Shown: in pieces, positions 16,701 to 18,516 of the stretch | Numbering within the stretch: the stretch's first letter is position 1 | How the letters are laid out: every line of letters begins with the position of its first letter | NCBI GenBank assembly: GCA_036386415.1 | Contig: DASVVT010000029.1 | Coordinates: forward strand, 1-18,516 | DNA length: 18,516 nt | From: DASVVT01 sp036386415 | Lineage (GTDB): Bacteria; Acidobacteriota; Blastocatellia; Pyrinomonadales; Pyrinomonadaceae | Direction: 5' to 3' | Position numbers and translations under genes: made by a program | Notes under the pieces: generated by a model | The model's input: only the letters and a program-made list of their open reading frames with translations | What the model was told of the DNA's origin: nothing | Database searches by the model: none

Positions 16701-17788
16701 CTGTTATCCTTGAGCGCCCCCTTCTGGACTCCTTTTAAAACCGGTACGGTCGCCCCTCGTTTGTTAGCCACCAGCAAGGTTGCTTCCGCTAGGCCATAGC
16801 AGGGATAGAAGCTCTCACGTCGAAAGCCGCAGGATTCAAAGGCTGCCGCAAACCGTTCCAGGGTCTGCGGACGAACGGGCTCAGCGCCGTTGAAGGCGAC
16901 TCTCCAACCGCTCAAGTCGAGGTTCGCACGCTGTTCCGGGGTGATCTTACGAACGCACAGGTCATAAGCGAAATTGGGCCCACCGCTCACTGTGGATTTG
17001 TGCCGGGAAATCGTCTCCAGCCATCTGAGCGGACTCTGTAAAAAAAAGATCGGCGACATCAATGTGTTTGGCATTCCACTAAACAGTGGTTGCAGCACCC
17101 CGCCGATAAGTCCCATATCGTGATAGGTCGGCAGCCAGGAGACGAAATGGTCATCCGGCGCCAACTCAAAAGCCTGTGCGATCTGAGCCGAATTGTTCAG
17201 CAAGTTGCTATGACTGACCTGCACACCTTTCGGGAGCCCTATCGAGCCGGAGGTATATTGAAGAAAGGCCAGCGTCTCACCCTTGATGTCGGGCTCATGC
17301 CATAAATCCTCTTGACCGTCTGCGAGATTCGAAGTGGACAACCACCGCAGCCTCTTCATCTTGGAAGATTCCGTCATCCGTTCCAGTCTGGAGACAAGCG
17401 AGGTCGAAGTGAGAGCAACCAACGGATCTGAATCCGCCACCATGGTCTGAAGCCTGAGCAGGAATCGGTGAGAGCGAGGTGGGCACGCTGGAACAGCGAT
17501 CATGCCTGCGTATAGGCAACCATAAAAAGCGGCGATAAATTCCAGCCCCGGAGGGTAGAGCAGTAAGGCTCGGTCTCCTTTCGCCCCCAGGGACTGAAGC
17601 TGTGCCCCTATGGCGCGCGCCAGTTGGTCCAGAGCTTCGTATGTCAATCGAATTTCTTCCGTCTCCCCATTCATGAGGAAGCTATAGGCCTGCTGGTCAG
17701 GCTGGTGCAATGCTCTCCAACGAAGAAGATCTACGAAAGTCGACGGTTCGAGTTTTGATCCTGGAAAGTGGTCAACGGAAATGCTCAT
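4742..17788 (-). CDS. Hybrid PKS/NRPS megasynthase: FAAL-ACP-KS-AT-DH-ER-KR-ACP-Cy-A(MT)-PCP (4348 aa)
   Basis: This is the loading and first two elongation steps of the pathway in one uninterrupted reading frame. Order by residue: FAAL 10-590, ACP 612-686 (Ser647), KS 704-1128, AT 1237-1535, DH 1607-1900, structural KR half about 1912-2145, ER 2170-2490, catalytic KR 2508-2690, ACP 2788-2862 (Ser2823), Cy 2880-3305, A 3340-3785 and 4195-4240, with a C-methyltransferase inserted at 3800-4180, then PCP 4255-4325 (Ser4286). All active-site motifs seen are intact except a Thr-to-Ile change in the FAAL P-loop. There is no thioesterase, so the chain passes to the next protein. The start ATG at 17788 is preceded by GAGGA. 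It is the first gene of the visible operon, and the 728 bases upstream carry no recognizable gene. I see no frameshift or internal stop. Separate entries describe each module. Confidence 0.97.
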   Translation of the reverse strand: MSISVDHFPGSKLEPSTFVDLLRWRALHQPDQQAYSFLMNGETEEIRLTYEALDQLARAIGAQLQSLGAKGDRALLLYPPGLEFIAAFYGCLYAGMIAVPACPPRSHRFLLRLQTMVADSDPLVALTSTSLVSRLERMTESSKMKRLRWLSTSNLADGQEDLWHEPDIKGETLAFLQYTSGSIGLPKGVQVSHSNLLNNSAQIAQAFELAPDDHFVSWLPTYHDMGLIGGVLQPLFSGMPNTLMSPIFFLQSPLRWLETISRHKSTVSGGPNFAYDLCVRKITPEQRANLDLSGWRVAFNGAEPVRPQTLERFAAAFESCGFRRESFYPCYGLAEATLLVANKRGATVPVLKGVQKGALKDNRVVEASTDDWDAQVLASCGQAVPGQKIVIADPATLTRCLPGQVGEVWVSGPSVAEGYWNQEELTKQTFHAYLADTDEGPFLRTGDLGIFRDGELFVTGRLKDLIIIRGNNHYPQDIELTVAESHPALRPGSGAAFALEIANEERLVIVQELARQKQYDFDEIFRSIAQAVAEHHEVQVYAISLVKYGSIPTTSSGKIQRHAARARFLARGLDVVREWQASTALDANLADAFHDQTDEQKEVSTANDSKSVEVIREWLLAKLSQQLGVSPKNLDVRQPFAHLGLDSVIAISLASELENWLGRPVAPTLAWEYPTIESLAGHLAGEQRLAHLSGPDADIEPWTEPIAIIGLSCRFPKAKDARSFWHLLRDGVDAITEVPINRYNVNDFYDPDPAAPGKMTTRWGGFLDNVAQFDPSFFGISPREATRMDPQQRLLLEVTWEALEDAGQVSERLAGSKTGVFVGVCSSEYAYYQLNNPSTIDAYFGIGNAHSIAANRLSYIFDLHGPSMAVDTACSSSLVAVHLACQSIRNGETTMALAGGVSLILRPELTINFSKAGVMAHDGRCKAFDAGANGYVRAEGAGMVVLKTLSRALADGDSIYAVIRGSAVNSDGRSNGIMAPNRQAQEAVLREAYQRAGVSPGQVQYVEAHGTGTILGDPIEAQALGTVLASGRPPGRFCSIGSVKTNLGHLEGGSGIAGLIKVALALQHRTIPASLHYTEPNPLIHFQELQLKVQQTLTPWPLEDSEPALAGINSFGFGGTNAHLVLEEFPAAPSASDDESSLGKAHLLPLSARSPQALRELAEAYHDLPAQEEGAALSLPDICYTAATRRTHFEHRLALTIHSEQELTEYLESFLQGEESPGLSSADASANQNRKLVFIFPGQGPQWWPIGQELLKQEPVFQAVLEQCDRAIQTYAGWSLLEELVIPEERSRLGETDIAQPTLFALQAALATLWRSWGIEPDAVVGHSMGEVAAAYVAGALSLDDALRVIYHRGRLSKRVTGQGKMAVVALSLEQAQQAVAGYQDRLSIAASNSHVSTVLSGDSEALAEVLNSLQQKGVFCRLLESVDFASHSPQMEPLQGEFRRSLEGIAPLQPAITLFSSVTGGESRDLKLDADYWARNLREPVLFSTVIDQLLESGHNIFLEPTPHPVLAGAIREQTLGRGYEGVILPSLKRGEEQRATMLASLGHLYTLGRSVTWTALYGTGRKCVSLPNYPWQRERYWLDPEDAINHGDEKRAPALTGATANGHPLLAQYMKAALLPGRHSWETKLAADVPPFLTDHRVQGTAVLPAAAYVEMALRAAVEAFDGRSCALEDVAFHKALVLSEADAQTVQFVLSPEALGETSFQIFSLNSAMEQKKASWVLHATGNIKLSFAEPATGAAKPDSPESIQARCREEVSPEAHYQALRKRGLNYGPTFQGIRRLWRRDGEALGEAQLPLELEAEFAQYELHPALLDACLQVMAAAVPGAPAGTVEKETYLPTGIGHFRLYAQAPMRLWSHVVIRPGSKPVADDLTGDVRLLDEAGNVVGELFELRLQRLGVGSQTSIPENPRDWLYQLEWQPQPHPGSESSSTPPHRQGRGRWLIFTDNMGAGQALAERLAGYQETALLVAHGESYAEIGPGSYQVNAARPEEFERLVASLLSPSEPPLRAVVHLWSLEAVRPEDTSLDSLEVAQELGCGSALHLVQALVKTGWHEMPRLWLVTRGAQAWGEKTASVSIAQSPLWGLGRVIAHEHPELRCSLVDLDMEAAAVDVAALCDEVRHEGREDQIAFRQAQRYVPRLVPSVAGAELSDTDTTESRLSVPADHPFRLEIGSVGSLSAITLQPAIRQEPGPGEVEIEVYAAGLNFRDVMKVLGIYPGVTRESLTLGDECAGKIIRVGKDVTDFQVGDEVMAAATGCFSSHVVVASHYVMHKPAQLSYEEAAGIIVAFTTAYYALHHLGRISAGERVLIHAAAGGTGMAAAQLAKAAGAEIFATSGSREKRAFLESVGIRHVMDYESFPEEVMRRTGGQGVDIVLNSLSGQAIPRSLSVLGIYGRFMEIGRTDLYQNMQLGLYPFLNNLSYFAINVDQLRVERPALVRSLIQPVLQYLEDGIIDPLPIRVFPITDAIGAFRYLAQRKNIGKAIISLPASGGAASSEVETIFRSERTYLITGGLGSLGLLMAQWMVKQGARHLVLVGRTGESGHNRQAVNELRATGAQILVARADVANQEQVADLLAEVRASMPALDGIIHAAGVLDDGVLLQQDQERFKAVMSPKVQGAWNLHTLTMGTPLSFFVLFSSGASLLGPPGQGNYAAANAFLDALAYQRRASGLPCSSINWGEWGEIGLASRTDRSQRLRLQGSKPIPPAEGLRILQRALKEHPTQIAAMAVDWAQLIESHPLLCQSPLLAELARKEQVAPDRAQTGREKETVVSRQSLLAMDSATQQAALEAYLRPLVARTLGIASSRLNLRQPLNTIGLDSLMVIELKNRIESAISVSLPIAAMLQGPSVAELATLISEQLPASSTGVLPPITPRPEAWYLPFPLNSIQQAYWIGRTDTFALGNVATHGYAEFDTKDFDLERFTRAWRRLIEHHDMLRAVVLPTGEQQILEQVPAFEIEELDLREMEAEEVERHLMSVRERMSHQVLDSNQWPLFEMRASRLDDSRLRLHISIDMLIADAYSILMLINQCSKLYQNIDMPLVPFDCSFRDYVMAEVALRDSEVYQRSLDYWRERLRTLPPSPELPLAKDPGSLSRHRFVRRTARLSPEMWLRLKNRAQQVGLTPSLILCAAFSEVLAAWSRSRRFTLNLTLFNRLPLHPQVNEMVGDFTTLTLLEIDYCARVPFEARARRLKEQLWQDLGHRYVSGVEVMREMRRAHGETPGAQMPIVFTSILEDTSQLDWMGEMVYMISQTPQVWLDHQVMEQSGALVFNWDAVEELFPDGLLDEMFAAYCTLLERLTDDEQSWQAEILDMLPPAQREQQEAVNATVEGAAPAEMLHTLFAKQVSERPHQPALMTPHSTLTYEELSRRAHQVAHRLRRSGACPNTLVAVVMEKGWEQVVAVLGILESGAAYLPVDPELPTERLHYILEHGEVSLVLTQSWLDAGLQWPEQTERLCVDDEAAWHDLDASSLPSTQRPDDLAYVIYTSGSTGRPKGVMIDHAGAVNTILDINQRFAVGPEDRVLALSSLSFDLSVYDIFGTLAAGGTIVMAEAWAGRDPSRWLEMMIRQRVTVWNSVPALMEMLVEYAGGRGERLPDTLRLVMLSGDWIGLKLPDQIRALCTAPQIISLGGATEASIWSILYPIEEVDASWKSIPYGRPMKNQRFYVLNELLEPCPTWVTGRLYIGGDGLAKGYWRDQEKTQASFIIHPRTGERIYRTGDLGRYLPDGNIEFQGREDFQVKVQGYRIELEEIEAALLQHPSVRAAVVTAINDEQGQKRLVSYVVAEHQNEPSTDLENTEPARQLVWESLVKAGHQQAQQISPELAAYSSNMQRLEHLSIAYICQALKQLGVYTRRGESHSLDSLVEQYEILPRYRKLMARWLKALEEEGLLQRQGTDSFANRFALPTDALPSLWEELRQETNLERRILDSIKLIGDQLPDLLKGNIDPLELFFPGGSWDRAESIYQDNPIARYFNSLTAEVFKAVAASSPSEKQLRILELGAGTGATTASVLPVLPPHQSAYTFTDLSTFFTEQARKKFKEYPFINYGLLNIEQDPQEQGYDAQSFDVVVAANVLHGTRDLKETFRHIRSLLSRRGLLVLLEATRSSRIEMVTMGLLEGWSRFEDERSQNNFPLLSIEKWQAILRSNGFEDLVAFPETDSPGAALGQHVIVARASSAELLNAEAGRSRPMLKLQESELRHFLKGKLPEYMVPSSFVTLPELPLTSNGKVNRQALPVPAHVGRQQGGIYVAPRNPTEEMLATIWRETLGLEQVGVHDNFFEVGGDSLLAIRIATQVRQTFQIELPLRDFVVSPTIAELSALIVEILTRQVEELTEEQAQESLETPTGF
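4814..9151 (-). other. Cysteine-incorporating NRPS module: Cy-A(interrupted by C-methyltransferase)-PCP
   Basis: Residues 2880-4325. The Cy domain has FPLNSIQQAYWIGR, DxxxxD (D3016, D3021), PIVFTS (T3232) and QVWLDHQ (D3260). The A domain has YTSGSTGRPKG at 3487-3497, TGDLG at 3719-3723 and SNGKVNR (Lys4229). Pocket residues read D3533, L3534, Y3537, N3576, M3604, S3606, L3630, I3638, W3639, K4229, i.e. DLYNMSLIWK, a cysteine-type code. Between core motifs A8 and A9 sits a PKS-style C-methyltransferase with an intact SAM motif LELGAGTGATT at 3999-4009, ANVLHGT (His4077) and LLEATRSS (Glu4103). The predicted ring is a thiazoline carrying a methyl at the cysteine alpha carbon. The alternative is that the inserted domain acts as an epimerase, as the related insert in HMWP2 and PchE does. 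Confidence 0.88.
9203..15679 (-). other. Fully reducing PKS module: KS-AT-DH-ER-KR-ACP
   Basis: Residues 704-2862. The KS has the full triad: Cys874 in DTACSSS, His1009 in EAHGTGT, His1049 in KTNLGHLEG. The AT has GHSMGE (Ser1328) and VDFASHSPQM at 1427-1436; FASH resembles the methylmalonyl-type YASH more than the malonyl-type HAFH. The DH has HxxxGxxxxP (His1642, Gly1646, Pro1651) and LLDACLQ (Asp1817). The ER has LNFRDVM at 2207-2213 and the NADPH loop HAAAGGTGMAAAQLA. The KR has GGLGSLG, Ser2642, Tyr2655, Asn2659 and LDD at 2598-2600, the B-type marker for a D-hydroxyl intermediate. Its ACP Ser is 2823. All reductive domains look active, so the extension should be fully saturated. The stretch at 1912-2145 is the expected structural half of the KR, not a methyltransferase. 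Confidence 0.93.
15731..17761 (-). other. Loading module of the megasynthase: fatty-acyl-AMP ligase plus ACP
   Basis: Residues 10-686 of the megasynthase. The FAAL activates a free carboxylic acid as acyl-adenylate and passes it to the adjacent carrier instead of to CoA. The signature includes YTSGSIGLPKG at 178-188, SWLPTYHDMGLIGG at 217-230, GGPNFAYDL at 269-277, YGLAEAT at 331-337, LRTGDLG at 443-449 and SSGKIQR at 555-561. The region after residue 340 has the insertion-bearing FAAL layout rather than a CoA ligase hinge. In the P-loop Ile183 replaces the usual Thr. The ACP that follows has GLDSV (Ser647). The size of the acid cannot be predicted from sequence; a medium- or long-chain fatty acid is the usual FAAL substrate. 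Confidence 0.93.
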
Positions 17789-17792
17789 ATAT

Positions 17793-17797
17793 TCCTC
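17793..17797 (-). promoter_or_regulatory. Ribosome binding site of the megasynthase gene
   Basis: GAGGA on the minus strand, 4 bases before the ATG at 17788. The spacing is a little short but the site is purine-rich and supports this start. Confidence 0.55.
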
Positions 17798-18093
17798 AGC
17801 ACTGGTGAAGGCGAAATTCTCAGGTTCGATTGATATTTCAAGTTGAGTTGCTGGTGTGTCAATGGCTGCGCTGGGATGTCAACGCAACCCTCACAGATGA
17901 TATCCAGTCCGCGACCCCGGCACCTGCCCCTTCCGAGAGTTATATCTTGCTCATTAGGCCGGAGCTATCGTCCACGGGCAGTGGCAGAGTGGTAAAGGAC
18001 GCTGGGCTGAGTAAGGCTCTCGTTAGCAGGGAGAAACGAAATTAATGATCCAGCAGTAAAACCCAACTCAAACGAGGTCAGGGTATTAGATTT

Positions 18094-18109
18094 TTGACGA
18101 CGCCGTCAA
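18094..18109. repeat. Inverted repeat TTGACG-N4-CGTCAA
   Basis: Two perfect 6-base arms separated by ACGC, about 300 bases upstream of the megasynthase start. Its size and symmetry fit the binding site of a dimeric regulator. There is no T run beside it that would make it a normal terminator in either direction beyond a short TTTTT on its left. Confidence 0.4.
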
Positions 18110-18383
18110 GATAATTTCGTGCAGTTTATCATGAGCGCAGCAAATATTCGGAGCGAGGCGAGCCGAGCGGACAATCTGGCTCACATCTTCAATCCGTGCC
18201 CGTTGACGGAAGTTATCTCACAGTTTGATGAACTGAGCGTGATTGCCATCGGACTCCGGCCCGCAATCACTCAACCCTTGCTTTTATCCCCGCCCGGTTG
18301 AAGCAGGCGGTGTTGACTGGGGGCGCCCTCAATTGCGAATCGCTATAGAGGATAAATATCAGGTTACATTAGGGTAAAAGTAG

Positions 18384-18412
18384 TTGACAAGAATCTTGTT
18401 AAGGACTATTGT
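18384..18412 (+). promoter_or_regulatory. Sigma70-type promoter candidate facing right, out of the window
   Basis: A perfect -35 TTGACA (18384-18389), a 17-base spacer and TATTGT (18407-18412, four of six matches to the -10 consensus). It points away from the NRPS operon, so it would drive a divergent gene beginning beyond 18516. A perfect inverted repeat overlaps its -35 element. Confidence 0.5.
18387..18399. repeat. Operator-like inverted repeat over the rightward promoter
   Basis: ACAAGA-A-TCTTGT: two perfect 6-base arms around a single base, overlapping the last half of the -35 hexamer and the spacer of the promoter candidate. The position suits a repressor site. No regulator gene is visible in the window. 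Confidence 0.4.
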
Positions 18413-18516
18413 TCAAGCCCTGCGTGTGGTCAACCTCGGGGCCGGAAGTGGCTTCCTGACTCCTTGCCGAGCGCTGTCGCTCCAGTTGACATTGTTAGAG
18501 CTTGGCGGGAGCCACA

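Larger units (their letters stand above)
17789..18516. other. 728-base non-coding region upstream of the operon
   Basis: No convincing gene on either strand; the open frames are short and without recognizable features. It should hold the promoter of the minus-strand operon, but I cannot place one: two TTGACA hexamers lie on the minus strand at 17857-17862 and 17877-17882, 20 bases apart, yet neither has a good -10 at the right distance. The region contains a rightward promoter candidate, two inverted repeats and an excess of TTGAC pentamers on both strands, which suggests regulatory DNA between divergent transcription units. Confidence 0.6.

Noticed and set aside
17834..17882. Minus-strand promoter built on TTGACA at 17862 or 17882
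   Set aside because: No acceptable -10 hexamer lies 16-18 bases downstream of either, so the operon promoter remains unplaced.
17982..17992. tRNA-like sequence TGGCAGAGTGG resembling a D-arm/box A
   Set aside because: No T-arm (GTTCGANTC) or acceptor pairing follows within tRNA length, so it is a chance match.
18119..18301. Possible 60-residue plus-strand peptide gene
   Set aside because: No ribosome binding site of note, no recognizable composition or motif, and such a length is expected by chance in this region.

Overview
The window is almost entirely one minus-strand, co-directional hybrid NRPS/PKS operon from a bacterium. It reads right to left: a complete 4348-residue hybrid protein (17788 to 4742), a complete 888-residue protein (4412 to 1746), and the first 583 residues of a third NRPS whose 3' end lies beyond position 1. 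There is no rRNA, tRNA, CRISPR array, transposase or housekeeping gene to fix the taxon. The DNA is moderately GC-rich. A fatty-acyl-AMP ligase loader, a cis-AT PKS module, heterocyclization domains and a TubC-type docking domain together are typical of large clusters in myxobacteria, cyanobacteria and uncultured soil phyla such as Acidobacteriota. I would not choose between these from the sequence alone.

Layout: 17789-18516 is non-coding upstream DNA with operator-like repeats, many TTGAC pentamers and a good sigma70-type promoter pointing rightwards, out of the window. 4742-17788 encodes FAAL-ACP / KS-AT-DH-ER-KR-ACP / Cy-A(Cys, interrupted by a C-methyltransferase)-PCP. 4413-4741 is a 329-base gap with small GC-rich hairpins. 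1746-4412 encodes Cy-PCP-Ox with no adenylation domain. 1-1749 encodes a TubC-type docking domain, an LCL-type condensation domain and the first bases of an A domain, and it overlaps the preceding gene by ATGA.

Proposed pathway (inference from domain order): the FAAL adenylates a free fatty or other carboxylic acid and loads ACP1. One fully reducing PKS module extends it, with an AT that looks more methylmalonyl-like than malonyl-like. The first NRPS module adds cysteine (specificity code DLYNMSLIWK, a cysteine-type code), cyclizes it to a thiazoline and probably C-methylates it at the alpha carbon, giving a 4-methylthiazoline that cannot be aromatized. The second protein has no A domain, so its carrier must be charged in trans, most simply by the same cysteine A domain as in yersiniabactin HMWP2. 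Its Cy domain makes a second ring and its C-terminal FMN-type oxidase would turn that ring into a thiazole. The chain would then pass through a TubC-type docking interface to an ordinary C-A module. The predicted intermediate is a saturated, possibly alpha-methyl-branched acyl chain on a 4-methylthiazoline-thiazole pair. I do not recognise a characterized cluster with this exact organization, but I could not search for one.
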